Shown: in pieces, positions 24,546-32,954 of the stretch
How the letters are laid out: each line of letters starts with the position of its first letter
Numbering within the stretch: the first letter of the stretch is position 1
Assembly (NCBI GenBank): GCA_021776805.1
Contig: JAJFFD010000115.1
Coordinates: 1 to 60,003, forward strand
DNA from: Planctomycetota bacterium
GTDB taxonomy: Bacteria; Planctomycetota; UBA1135; UBA2386
DNA: 60,003 nucleotides
Direction of reading: 5' to 3'
Position numbers and translations under genes: made by a program
Notes under the pieces: generated by a model
Database searches by the model: none
Seen by the model: only the letters and a program-made list of their open reading frames with translations
Told to the model about the DNA's origin: nothing

Positions 24546-25816
24546 GACTCCTTTGTGTTGTCTTGCTGAGCCTGCTGATCCCTCTTGCCTGCAAGTCATC
24601 GCGCAATCGGGGCCGCTCCTCTCGCGATCCTTCTGCCTATGTGCAATCGATCACAGATGCACTGCGGACCGGTGATCCAGAGCAGGCTCGCATCCATCTT
24701 AGAGAAGCGCTGCGACGGTTCCCGGATGAGGGTGCATTTGCGACCTGGAGCGCCCTGATCGAGCAGATGTACTGGCGCGAACCGCAAGCTTTGGAGGACT
24801 TGATGAGTTTGCATCGTGACCAGGACTACCAAAGCCTGGGGCGCGAAGAGCTCATGGGCCGAATCGGGGACCTCCTATTCAGAACTGGTCAGTATGCAGA
24901 GAGCATCCCCTATCTCTTCGTAGGGCAGCAGGCCAGTGAAGGGCCAAAGCGACGCGCGCTCTTGCAGTTGGCGCGAGCGCTTCCCTATAGCCGCAGCGAG
25001 CCAAGCGAGCTCAATGCCGAGCTTCCACTGATCGCTGGTGTGCCGCCGAGATTGCTCTGTAGTTTCGGTGAGAAGCAGCGCCCATTCGTCTTGGACACGG
25101 GAGCCACCTTCACCACAGTGTCCGCGGACCTTGCCAGAGACCTTGCGGTTGCATCAATTACTGCGGCTGGTGATAGCGTCGACGGGCGAGGCCGTGCGTT
25201 CCCGAGTTCTTTTGGAGTGCTGCCATCCTTCTCGCTTGGATCGGTCGAGCTCGAATCGCAACCTGTGTTGGTTGTATCGGAGAGTGCGCTAAGCATGCGG
25301 GATCCCCTGGGCGGCTCAGAGACCAGCGCTCGCGGTCTCCTGGGACTGGATCTATTGGCTCGTTTTCGGGTCATCTTCGATCCGCAGCGAAGGTCGGTGG
25401 CTTTTGCTCTTCCCCAGGGTCTCGAAGCAAACGATTCGGTTCAGTGCATCCTCTTTCATGGCAACTGCCTGGTCCCAGTGACCCTTGAAGGGAAGAGCAT
25501 GTGGTTTGCGCTGGATACGGGTGCCAGTCATTCGAGTCTCACGGAGACGGGCCTCCTTGCCCTACCAGGTGGAAGCCGACGAGCCCTGGACAAGATGCGG
25601 CGCGTGCACACCCCAGGTGGCATGGTGCACTCGGTTTCCGAGGTCCCGGACTTGTCGATTACCGTATCGACAGTGCGATTCAGTGTGGACCTGCCGGTGG
25701 TTCAGCGCCGCGCTCTGGAGCTCTTTCCAATCCACGGTGTTCTCGGAGCGGACCTGATCATGCGATGCCGGACTACCTTCGATGGTGGCCGACTCAGAAT
25801 GGTCCCGAGCCAATGA
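24542..25816 (+). CDS. Lipoprotein with two retropepsin-like aspartyl protease repeats
   Basis: A 424-residue predicted lipoprotein starting at a TTG that overlaps the previous stop as TTGA; the signal ends LIPLAC (Cys 17). Residues about 30-160 are TPR-like helices. Two aspartyl-protease half-domains follow: DTGATFTTVS with Asp 185 and DTGASHSSLT with Asp 325, each followed by a hydrophobic GLLGLDLL or GVLGADLI strand typical of retropepsin-like folds. A single polypeptide with two catalytic Asp could form an intramolecular pepsin-like dimer. Coupled by ATGA to the acylphosphatase gene. Confidence 0.88.
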   Translation: MRLLCVVLLSLLIPLACKSSRNRGRSSRDPSAYVQSITDALRTGDPEQARIHLREALRRFPDEGAFATWSALIEQMYWREPQALEDLMSLHRDQDYQSLGREELMGRIGDLLFRTGQYAESIPYLFVGQQASEGPKRRALLQLARALPYSRSEPSELNAELPLIAGVPPRLLCSFGEKQRPFVLDTGATFTTVSADLARDLAVASITAAGDSVDGRGRAFPSSFGVLPSFSLGSVELESQPVLVVSESALSMRDPLGGSETSARGLLGLDLLARFRVIFDPQRRSVAFALPQGLEANDSVQCILFHGNCLVPVTLEGKSMWFALDTGASHSSLTETGLLALPGGSRRALDKMRRVHTPGGMVHSVSEVPDLSITVSTVRFSVDLPVVQRRALELFPIHGVLGADLIMRCRTTFDGGRLRMVPSQ

Positions 25817-26103
25817 AGTCAGGAGTCGGTCGGCTGGCCTTCTCAGTTCGGGGCAGAGTTCAGGGAGTTGGCTTCAGGTACTTTGTCAGTTCTACTGCCG
25901 AGCAACTGAACCTGGTTGGTTGGGTCAGAAACCAACCTGACCTGACGGTGGAGGGTGAGGTCCAAGGCCTTCACGATGCCATTGAGAAGATGAAGACTTA
26001 CCTGGCAAGGGGGCCACGTTGGTCGCGTGTGGATGAAGTGACCTTCGAATCGAAATCTCCAAGCGAAGATCCTGAGCAGGCTATGGAAATCCGGCGGCCT
26101 TAG
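25813..26103 (+). CDS. acyP: Acylphosphatase
   Basis: A 96-residue enzyme hydrolysing carboxyl-phosphate bonds such as acetyl phosphate or 1,3-bisphosphoglycerate. The signature VRGRVQGVGFRYF carries the phosphate-binding Arg, and GWVRNQPD carries the catalytic Asn. The frame is open further upstream (to 25501), but the ATG at 25813 overlaps the previous stop as ATGA and gives the standard length. It ends 4 bp inside the convergent transglutaminase gene. Last gene of the string headed by gpmI; its substrate 1,3-bisphosphoglycerate also belongs to lower glycolysis. Confidence 0.95.
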   Translation: MKSGVGRLAFSVRGRVQGVGFRYFVSSTAEQLNLVGWVRNQPDLTVEGEVQGLHDAIEKMKTYLARGPRWSRVDEVTFESKSPSEDPEQAMEIRRP

Positions 26104-28082
26104 GTTCTGACTGCTGCGATAGCGGACTCCATCACTCGACGTCGCTCGGTGCCAAAGTCCTTCCCGCCGAAGCGAACTTCCTGATAGGTGGCGAATGCTT
26201 CACGGATCGAGGAGAGGGGCAGCTTCTCCTCGCCACTGAGTCTCTGGAGGTAAGCTTCCAGGGTTTGGTGATAGGAACGGCGGTGGCCTTGTTTCGCGAG
26301 GTACTTGAGCAGTTGCGCCAGTAGCTGCCTGCAGGGTTGAACTTCTGCTGGGATCCTCGCCACTGCCTTGCGGCTTTTCTCCTGTCTCTTGAAGCGTCTA
26401 GGCAGGAAGGCCAGTACGAGAATGGCCAACCAGATCCATGGGAAGCTCAGGGGTTTGGTGAGGAGATTGAGCGCAGCCTTGCCGCTGAGAAAAGATGTTT
26501 CCTCGTCGAGATCTCCGGATAGGTCGGCTGAGTCGCTCATGTCTGGCAAGGGCCATCGCGAGTCTTGCCCAGGGTTGGCTGGAGGGGATGGGTCAAAGAC
26601 GACCCAGCCGAAGTCTTGATAAGGAAGCTCGATCCATGCATGTGCATCCTGGGAGCCGAAGAGAATCGCCTGTTCTCCCTCCGCCTGACCGGCATGTAAT
26701 CCAACCCCGATACGGCAGGGAACACCGGCAAGGCGTAGACAAATTGCTGTCGCCGACGCGAAGTGCATGCAGAATCCCTGTTGGTCCCCTTCCAAGAAAT
26801 TCAGAATCGAATGCCCATAGGGGCCCCGTGGTTCTTCCAGAGAATATTGGCAGCTCTGGCGAAGCTCGTCTGCAAGTGCCATGGCCAGTTCAGCGGCTGT
26901 TGGCCTTGCTCTCGTCTTGGCTCGTGCCGAGTCCAGAACCCTTCTGAAGACAGCTTCGTGCTCCAGAATCTCATCCGGTAGGTGAGTTAATGCAGATCTC
27001 TGTTCGGTCGAGAGTCGGCGGCTGGCTACGGAAACTCGCAAGTCCTGGTAGGTGACCCGATACTTGCTTCCTGGCGGGACCGAAGTCCTGCTGACAAAGA
27101 GTCCAAGATTGACATCGCCCAGGACTTGGTGCTGGCCACTGGTCACGAAGCTACCGGGCGGCATGAAGACCTTGCCCATGGAATTGCTTGCATAGGTGGC
27201 CTGGATACTCCTGGTCATGAAACCATCGACTGGCAGAGCGAATTGACCGCGAATTGGTTCGAGCTTCTGCAGTGGCGCAAGCTGCTGCCAGCCATCGAGA
27301 CCAGCTTGATCGAAGTAAGAACTCCGCAGGTAGAGGTCGGGGGGTAGGGGCCGTCCGTCCGCGGGTTGGACTACAAGGATACGATCGTTTCTCAAGTCCA
27401 AGGGCCCGGTCGAGCTTCCAAACTCAAAGGTGGAGCTGAGTCCAACCTGTGCCCGCCCGGGCTGCTTGCTTTGCGCCGCGGTTGGAGTGGCGGGCTCCGG
27501 TTTGCCAGGTGTGGGCAGGGCTTGGAGGAGCTGGAGGATCAAGCCGCAGATTACCAGGGTGCATGCAGCGAGCGAGAGCCCTCGGCGAAGTCTGGCAAAG
27601 TGTGATGCGCCGGGGCTGCGCCAGGAATATCGCTCTTTGAGGTCGTCGACCGCCGAGTTTAGGTAGAGGGCAAGCGCTGCAGAGCAAAGAAACAAGATGC
27701 TCACCAGGCCCGAGGCTTCGTCGAGGATGCTACCGACCAGGAGCAGGCAGAAAGCCAGGAATAGTGCTCGCACGCAGTCACTTGGCTGCAAGCGACACTG
27801 GAGAAAGATCAGTGGTGGAATGAGCGTGCAGCCGAGGGCCGCCAGTGCATCAGGAGGATTGCTCAGTCTTGCGACGAGAAGCACTGCTGCGATTTGCATG
27901 ACCGTAGCCAGGGCAACCTGCAGCCAAGCCGGGGCCTGCGAAGTCCTTTGCAGGAGGTAGAGACCAACGGCGGGCAGTGAAAATGCAAGTAGCCAGGGGA
28001 CTGGGACGAGTTCCCCTGGAAGGTGGCCAAGCGCAAGTGCGGTGCATGTCCAGGAGAAGATTGCCCGGCCCCCGAGGATCAT
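26100..28082 (-). CDS. TgpA-like transglutaminase membrane protein (DUF3488-transglutaminase-DUF4129)
   Basis: A 660-residue membrane protein. About six hydrophobic segments fill the first 190 residues, then a periplasmic region with a transglutaminase-like core. The triad is visible: Cys in GFCMHFASA (about 437), His in DAHAWIE (about 481), Asp in VFDPSP (about 494). A further membrane helix (FPWIWLAILVLAFLP, about 545-560) leads to a cytosolic DUF4129-like tail. Last gene of moxR-DUF58-tgpA; its ATG overlaps the DUF58 stop. TgpA of Pseudomonas is essential, but the role here is unknown. Confidence 0.92.
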   Translation of the reverse strand: MILGGRAIFSWTCTALALGHLPGELVPVPWLLAFSLPAVGLYLLQRTSQAPAWLQVALATVMQIAAVLLVARLSNPPDALAALGCTLIPPLIFLQCRLQPSDCVRALFLAFCLLLVGSILDEASGLVSILFLCSAALALYLNSAVDDLKERYSWRSPGASHFARLRRGLSLAACTLVICGLILQLLQALPTPGKPEPATPTAAQSKQPGRAQVGLSSTFEFGSSTGPLDLRNDRILVVQPADGRPLPPDLYLRSSYFDQAGLDGWQQLAPLQKLEPIRGQFALPVDGFMTRSIQATYASNSMGKVFMPPGSFVTSGQHQVLGDVNLGLFVSRTSVPPGSKYRVTYQDLRVSVASRRLSTEQRSALTHLPDEILEHEAVFRRVLDSARAKTRARPTAAELAMALADELRQSCQYSLEEPRGPYGHSILNFLEGDQQGFCMHFASATAICLRLAGVPCRIGVGLHAGQAEGEQAILFGSQDAHAWIELPYQDFGWVVFDPSPPANPGQDSRWPLPDMSDSADLSGDLDEETSFLSGKAALNLLTKPLSFPWIWLAILVLAFLPRRFKRQEKSRKAVARIPAEVQPCRQLLAQLLKYLAKQGHRRSYHQTLEAYLQRLSGEEKLPLSSIREAFATYQEVRFGGKDFGTERRRVMESAIAAVRT

Positions 28083-29143
28083 GCGCGCATGTCCTCCAGA
28101 ATGAGCACCTTCGAGGATGGTCGTTCCTCAGCTGATGGCCGATATCCTCCCGCTGGGATCCACAGCTGCGAATCACTCTTGGCGAGTTCGGGTAGATCGA
28201 GTGGATCAAAGGCGAAGTACGGCACGGACCCTGTCTCGGCCAGATAGATGAGGAACTCTCTGGCTTCTGATGGAGACTCGATCAACCAGTGTCGGTTTGC
28301 ACCGTCCAGGGTGAAGATGTGAATCGAGCTCGCCGTCTGACTCAGCCGATCGACAATACTGGCAGTAATCCCGAGGTACTGTTCCAGAGTTCTGCTGCTC
28401 ATCGGCACGAGAGTGCCCGGCTTCCGTCGAAGATCCAAGATGATGGCCACCTCCGGATCACGATCTCCTCGGAAACGCCGCGTAACCAAGACACCCAAGC
28501 TTGCAGATCTAGCCGCGTGCAAGTGTCTCGCATCCTCTCCCTCTTGGTACTCACGCAAGCAGAAGAACTCGTTTCCCATGTCCCGCTGGCCGGTCTCCTG
28601 CGCTTGAAATCCACGACCCATGGACTCGAGCAGTTCCCTGTCCAGTTGGACGCGTGCTGGTTCGGAAACCAAGTCGGTGGCGACATCGATGGTTCCGTGC
28701 CAACGAAACATCGAGAACGGATAGCTCGACGAGAGTTCGAAGCTGCGCTTGCGTATGCGATTCCTTCTCCTGCTCCGCGCAGAGATTCGGGGGATCCACG
28801 CGCCCCCGGCTGGGATCTCTTCAATATAGGCTCCACCAGCCAGTGTGTTCAGTCGGGGCTCGGAGAGAGTAATATGGTGCACGCCGTAGAGCGTGGAGCG
28901 ATTCCTCACTTCGATGGAGTCAAGAAACACCCGGCCCGCATGAGTTCTTCTGGGCTTGACCACGAGATCGATGCGTGGCTTTCGGAGTTTCTTGTAGACC
29001 CAATCCAGGAAGAACACCGAGCCGAGCATCCCGGTCGCGAGTTGAGCGTTGATGTCGCCGGTTAACCAAGCTGCCCCTGCAGTCAGATTGATCAACAACA
29101 GGCAGGCCTGTCCACGCGGTGTCAGCTCTAGTTTGCTCTGCAT
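28079..29143 (-). CDS. DUF58 (vWA-like) membrane-anchored protein
   Basis: A 354-residue protein with two hydrophobic segments within residues 12-48, a beta-rich middle (STLYGVHHITLSEPRLNTLA) and the DUF58 core around 190-270, including the family block ERGFQAQETGQRD-like region and REYQEGEDARHLHAARSASL. The following ILDLRRKPG segment is the usual vWA-like strand with Asp. Located between MoxR (12-bp gap) and TgpA (4-bp overlap), the standard arrangement. The three are thought to act together at the membrane, with MoxR as chaperone-like ATPase. Confidence 0.92.
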   Translation of the reverse strand: MQSKLELTPRGQACLLLINLTAGAAWLTGDINAQLATGMLGSVFFLDWVYKKLRKPRIDLVVKPRRTHAGRVFLDSIEVRNRSTLYGVHHITLSEPRLNTLAGGAYIEEIPAGGAWIPRISARSRRRNRIRKRSFELSSSYPFSMFRWHGTIDVATDLVSEPARVQLDRELLESMGRGFQAQETGQRDMGNEFFCLREYQEGEDARHLHAARSASLGVLVTRRFRGDRDPEVAIILDLRRKPGTLVPMSSRTLEQYLGITASIVDRLSQTASSIHIFTLDGANRHWLIESPSEAREFLIYLAETGSVPYFAFDPLDLPELAKSDSQLWIPAGGYRPSAEERPSSKVLILEDMRA

Positions 29144-29155
29144 ACGGCTCGAAGA

Positions 29156-30073
29156 TCACTCCGGGGTTCGGACGGACCTGATCAGGTTCTCGAGAAAATC
29201 TTCTGCAGCTTCCAGTCCCCCGGGCATGGACATGCGGTGGGCAAAGACCGGTGTGAGGAGATTACGGATGTCTTCCGGGATCACGTAGTCACGTCCGGCC
29301 ACATAGGCCCAAGCCTTGCAGGCGCGATGGAGGCACTGTGCCCCTCTCGGACTGACTCCCAGGGAGACTTCCGGACTTCGGCGTGTCGCATCCGCTAGAG
29401 AGACGACATATGCGATGAGATCCTCCTGCATTCGAACGCGGCCCACTGCCTCGCGAGCAGCGCGGAACTCTTCTGCCCCGGCCACTGCGGACAAGGCAAT
29501 CAAAGAGTTGTGTCCGTCTTCGCGGGCAACGATCTCGACCTCGTTGCCTGCATCCGGGTAGCCGATTTGGATGCGCATTAGAAAGCGGTCGAGCTGGCTC
29601 TCTGGCAGGGGATAGGTGCCGGCGAATGAGCTCGGATTCTGAGTTGCGATCACGAAGAAGGGATCGGGAAGATCATGCGTCTCGCGATCGAAGCTGACCC
29701 TCGCCTCCGCCATGGATTCGAGGAGGGCGGACTGGGTGCGAGGAGGTGCGCGGTTGAGCTCATCGGCGACCAGGACAGAGGTGAAGATTGGCCCTGGATG
29801 GAACTTGAGTTCGCCAGTCTTGGGTTGGTAGACACGAGCGCCCAAGATGTCCGCCGGTAGTAGATCTGCCGTGCACTGGAGTCTCTGGAAGGGGAGGTCC
29901 AGGGACTTGGCCAGCGCCCGTGCCAAGAGGGTTTTGCCGAGGCCGGGTCGATCCTCGATGAGGAGATGGCCCCCGGCGAGCAAGGTGGTCACGGTCAAGC
30001 GGATTGCCTCGTCTTTTCCCAGCAGGACTTGGCCAACATTCTTGACCAGGGAATCGGCGAGATGCTCGCTCAT
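29156..30073 (-). CDS. MoxR-family AAA+ ATPase
   Basis: A 305-residue AAA+ ATPase. Walker A is DRPGLGKTLLARALA (about residues 40-54), Walker B is VADELNRAPPRTQSALLE, sensor 1 is ATQNPSSFAGTYPLPESQLDRF, split around the QN pair, and sensor 2 lies in the C-terminal helical lid (EVSLGVSPRGAQCL). The ATG at 30073 is chosen because AGGGA lies 4 nt upstream; the open frame to 30163 adds 30 residues with no family similarity. First gene of moxR-DUF58-tgpA. Divergent from the lpoB-like gene across about 205 bp. Confidence 0.95.
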   Translation of the reverse strand: MSEHLADSLVKNVGQVLLGKDEAIRLTVTTLLAGGHLLIEDRPGLGKTLLARALAKSLDLPFQRLQCTADLLPADILGARVYQPKTGELKFHPGPIFTSVLVADELNRAPPRTQSALLESMAEARVSFDRETHDLPDPFFVIATQNPSSFAGTYPLPESQLDRFLMRIQIGYPDAGNEVEIVAREDGHNSLIALSAVAGAEEFRAAREAVGRVRMQEDLIAYVVSLADATRRSPEVSLGVSPRGAQCLHRACKAWAYVAGRDYVIPEDIRNLLTPVFAHRMSMPGGLEAAEDFLENLIRSVRTPE

Positions 30074-30278
30074 TTGGTCCCTGCTTTGCGTTCTTTCATA
30101 GTTGGCCGCTATCCTCGGGCATAGGTCCTGGGGCTTGGCCCAGTGCCACTGTGATCGGGGCAATGCCTCAATCTGCTATTCATAACGGTCTGTAGCGCTG
30201 TCCGGAAGCCGCCCACTCGAGCTCATGGCATCGAGCGGCTTTCACGGGGCCTGTACTAATCATCCGGAGATGTCTCCT
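30074..30278. promoter_or_regulatory. Divergent intergenic region, moxR / lpoB-like
   Basis: A 205-bp gap between two divergently transcribed operons; promoters for both must lie here. I found no confident -10/-35 pair on either strand. GGAGA at 30266-30270 is the probable Shine-Dalgarno site for the ATG at 30279 (8-nt spacing). AGGGA just before 30073 serves moxR. Confidence 0.4.
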
Positions 30279-30884
30279 ATGGGATACAGCTGTATTACTT
30301 GTGTTCTAGCCTCAGCCCTCGTTTTGGCCGCTTGCGGCACTGTCGACAAGAGAATCGACCCTGATTCACCGGATCCGGTGGGAGGGGCTGTTTTGCGCAG
30401 CCAGGACATCTCGAGCATGGCGGATCAGATGTCCAGGGACATCATCGCCGCCGGGATCCTCCGCAGCTCAGATCCCCAGAGGCGCATCAGCTTCCACATC
30501 ACATCTCTCCGCAACGACTCAGGGGATGTGATCGACAAGGAGATTGTCCTGACACGGATCAGAACATCGCTGCAACGCAATCTCGGGCGCCAACAGGTGC
30601 GCGTCCTGGATCGGAGCAAGGAAAGCGCGGAAGAGGTCATGTCCGAACGGGCCGCAAAGCGCTCCGGTGCGGTTGATAGCAATCCGGCAATGCGTGGCCA
30701 GGTCGGCGGCTCTGACTACGTTCTGAAAGGGACGATCAAGGATCGCCGTATCCAGTCAGGAAGCATGCGCTCGGTTTACTACCTAGTCACATTCGAACTC
30801 ACGGACCTGGAAACCCAAGAGTTGGTTTGGACTAACGAGTACGAGGCCAAATTCCTGTCCGAGAAGTCCGTGATCTCGCGCTGA
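30279..30884 (+). CDS. lpoB: LpoB-like lipoprotein (penicillin-binding protein activator family)
   Basis: A 201-residue outer-membrane-type lipoprotein: signal MGYSCITCVLASALVLAACG with lipobox LAAC. The ordered domain carries the LpoB pattern ISSMADQMSRDIIAAGIL, RRISFHITSLRNDSGDVID, IRTSLQRNLG and DYVLKGTIKDRR. In Gammaproteobacteria LpoB reaches through the peptidoglycan to stimulate PBP1b. Whether that is true in this phylum is unknown. The ATG at 30279 is supported by GGAGA 8 nt upstream; ATGs at 30225 and 30270 are alternatives. First of four lipoprotein genes, the next beginning 11 bp downstream. Confidence 0.87.
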   Translation: MGYSCITCVLASALVLAACGTVDKRIDPDSPDPVGGAVLRSQDISSMADQMSRDIIAAGILRSSDPQRRISFHITSLRNDSGDVIDKEIVLTRIRTSLQRNLGRQQVRVLDRSKESAEEVMSERAAKRSGAVDSNPAMRGQVGGSDYVLKGTIKDRRIQSGSMRSVYYLVTFELTDLETQELVWTNEYEAKFLSEKSVISR

Positions 30885-30895
30885 AGTCCATTTTC

Positions 30896-32101
30896 ATGAT
30901 GCTTCGATTTGCCGTACTCCTGACGCTCAATGCCTGCAGTGGCGGAGTGCCACCGGTGCCGATGGATCACTTTCAGAATGGTGATTTACCCTTTGTGCGC
31001 CAGTTCTTTGATGAGCAGCTTCGCGAGGGTGATCAGCAGTCGGCAGCTTTGTTTCTCAATGGGCTGGCGCAGATTGAGATGCTCGAGGGCAACCTCGAGA
31101 AGGCGAGGCACAACTTTCGGCAAGCTGGTCAGGTAATGGGCAACTGGGCCATCTCATCCGGTGAAGCCTTCTCAGCCATCGTCGGATCTGAATCGTCAAA
31201 GACCTGGCGAGGCGATCCACATGAGAAGGCGATGAACGCCTACTACACGGGACTGCTCTACTGGATGTTTGGAGAGCACGACAATGCGCGCGCAGCCTTC
31301 AAATCGGGAATCCTAGCGGATGCAGAGAGCGATGAAGGCGACGCGCAGGTGGACTTCGCCCTTCTCTATTGGTTAGCCGGCAGGATGAGCATCCGCATGG
31401 GTCTGCTGAGCGAGGCTGAGGACTACTTTGCGGAAGCCTTGCAGGCCCGTGAGTTCGCTATCTCGCATGGCGCACGCGTTGGCTGGTCCGATTCGATTCT
31501 GGCGAACCCCAGGCAGGGTTCCTTGATCTGTTTGGTCGATATCGGCATTGGTCCTATCAAGGAGGTCGGTGGTCCTCAGGGTCACATGGCAGTGGTGACC
31601 CCTCGGCCATCAGATGTAGAGTCTGCAGAATTCTTCATCGATGGTGCGAGCGTTGGTCGGAGTCAGCTTCTCGTTGATTTGAATTACCAGGCCACTACCC
31701 GTGGAGGAGAGTCCATGGAGGGGATCAGGAAGGGGAAAGCCATCCTCAAGACAGCGACGGGAGTGGGTGCTGCGATTCTCCTGAGTGAGGGTCTCGATGG
31801 GCACAGCAGTGATCGGGGAGAGAAAACGGCAATTGGCCTAGGGCTGCTGGCGTTTTCCCTATTTATGCGCGCGGAAGCGGATGTTCGTACTTGGGAGACA
31901 CTCCCGGACTCTGTCCATGCGCTGGTTGCGGATGTTCCGCCGGGCGAGCATGAATTGACGGTCGTATTTCGCGGGCGCTACGGTGATGAGTTGCCGGGTC
32001 TGTCGCAGACGTGGAGTGTGGAAGTGCCGATAGAGGGAGAGGGCGTGTATTTCTTCCGATCTCTCCCAGGCTTGGTTCGAACTGAAGAGGTGGTGCAATG
32101 A
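30896..32101 (+). CDS. COG3014-like lipoprotein with TPR region
   Basis: A 401-residue predicted lipoprotein (signal MMLRFAVLLTLNACSG). Residues about 30-190 are helical repeats of TPR type, with YYTGLLYWMFGEHDNARAAF and LLYWLAGRMSIRMGLLSEAE. Around 270-325 there is a Gly/Ala-rich hydrophobic segment (TATGVGAAILLSEGLD and AIGLGLLAFSLFMRA), possibly membrane-interacting. The C-terminus is beta-rich. This resembles the COG3014 proteins often found beside lpoB and ycfL. Its stop overlaps the next start by 4 bp (ATGA). Confidence 0.78.
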   Translation: MMLRFAVLLTLNACSGGVPPVPMDHFQNGDLPFVRQFFDEQLREGDQQSAALFLNGLAQIEMLEGNLEKARHNFRQAGQVMGNWAISSGEAFSAIVGSESSKTWRGDPHEKAMNAYYTGLLYWMFGEHDNARAAFKSGILADAESDEGDAQVDFALLYWLAGRMSIRMGLLSEAEDYFAEALQAREFAISHGARVGWSDSILANPRQGSLICLVDIGIGPIKEVGGPQGHMAVVTPRPSDVESAEFFIDGASVGRSQLLVDLNYQATTRGGESMEGIRKGKAILKTATGVGAAILLSEGLDGHSSDRGEKTAIGLGLLAFSLFMRAEADVRTWETLPDSVHALVADVPPGEHELTVVFRGRYGDELPGLSQTWSVEVPIEGEGVYFFRSLPGLVRTEEVVQ

Positions 32102-32496
32102 AGTATGTAGTCATGGTCTTGGGTCTGTTCTGTTTTGGATGCGCCAGCGCTGGGCCCGTTCCAGCCACCGGTGTGTCGGACAGGAGCATCGATGACACCC
32201 GTGAGCTCTTTGCTGATCCAGATCTGGTCGGGATGTTGGAAGTCGAGGATCCAATTCTGGAACGTACCGGATCCAGCAGCCTCTTGAAGTTGACTCTGCC
32301 CTTGAGGAACGTCTCAGGTGAAGACCTGCAAGTGCTCGTGCAGGTGGAATTCCTCGACTCGCTCGGCAATTCGTACAATGACGACACGGGGCGCCGCTTG
32401 ATACTATTGCCCAGGGGATCTACCAAGCGATTCGAGGCCACCTCGATGATGGCCAAGGCAAGTGACTACAAGGTGCACATGTGGAGGAACCAATGA
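32098..32496 (+). CDS. ycfL: YcfL-like lipoprotein (DUF1425)
   Basis: A 132-residue lipoprotein: signal ends LFCFGCAS (Cys 15). The mature domain has the short beta-sandwich pattern of YcfL/DUF1425: LKLTLPLRNVSGEDLQVLVQ, then VEFLDSLGNSY and a closing RFEATSMMAKASDYKVHM. In E. coli ycfL is next to lpoB, and the same pairing occurs here. It is coupled by ATGA overlaps to the genes before and after. Confidence 0.83.
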   Translation: MKYVVMVLGLFCFGCASAGPVPATGVSDRSIDDTRELFADPDLVGMLEVEDPILERTGSSSLLKLTLPLRNVSGEDLQVLVQVEFLDSLGNSYNDDTGRRLILLPRGSTKRFEATSMMAKASDYKVHMWRNQ

Positions 32497-32909
32497 AGTC
32501 ATTCCTTATTACTGTGGCTTTGCTGGTCTGCTCTGCATGTCAAGGGACACCGGCCGTCAAGCGAGCCATGGTTCCGCCGGCAAACCTTCCCTCTGCTGTG
32601 ATGCCCCTTCCGGAAGCGCCGGCCTACGAGAATGAAGAAGCTACCCAGGACTTCCTCCAGCTGCAGATCGATCGTAGTACCTACGCCAAACCACCGGTGG
32701 TTAGCGATGTGCAGATCCTAGAGCGAACTGTCTATGTGGATCAGTACGGCGAAGCTCGCCGCCCAGCTGGGCGTTCGACCTTTCCGATCCAAACGGCGAT
32801 CGGTGCCGGCATTGGGGCCATCATTGGCAACCAGTCCGGCGACAGGGGGGAGGGGGCAGCGATCGGTGCCGGCGTCGGTCTACTGCTAGACTTCATTAGC
32901 TGGCGCTAG
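32493..32909 (+). CDS. Glycine-zipper lipoprotein
   Basis: A 138-residue lipoprotein: signal MKSFLITVALLVCSACQG, lipobox Cys near residue 16. The C-terminus carries a Gly-zipper hydrophobic stretch (AIGAGIGAIIGNQSGDRGEG then AAIGAGVGLLLDF), as in SlyB/Pal-associated outer-membrane proteins. The ATG at 32493 overlaps the previous stop (ATGA); the ATG at 32481 is less likely. Fourth lipoprotein in a row, consistent with an envelope complex. Confidence 0.82.
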   Translation: MKSFLITVALLVCSACQGTPAVKRAMVPPANLPSAVMPLPEAPAYENEEATQDFLQLQIDRSTYAKPPVVSDVQILERTVYVDQYGEARRPAGRSTFPIQTAIGAGIGAIIGNQSGDRGEGAAIGAGVGLLLDFISWR

Positions 32910-32954
32910 GCGGGCAGCTCCAGAAATCGCCCTCCGCTTGTCGATAGTTCCGAT

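Noticed and set aside
26495..26947. 150-codon frame antisense to the transglutaminase gene
   Set aside because: Shadow frame over the catalytic Cys-His-Asp region of the real gene.
28289..29065. 258-codon frame antisense to the DUF58 gene
   Set aside because: The opposite strand has the full DUF58 domain and operon context; this frame has no recognisable content.
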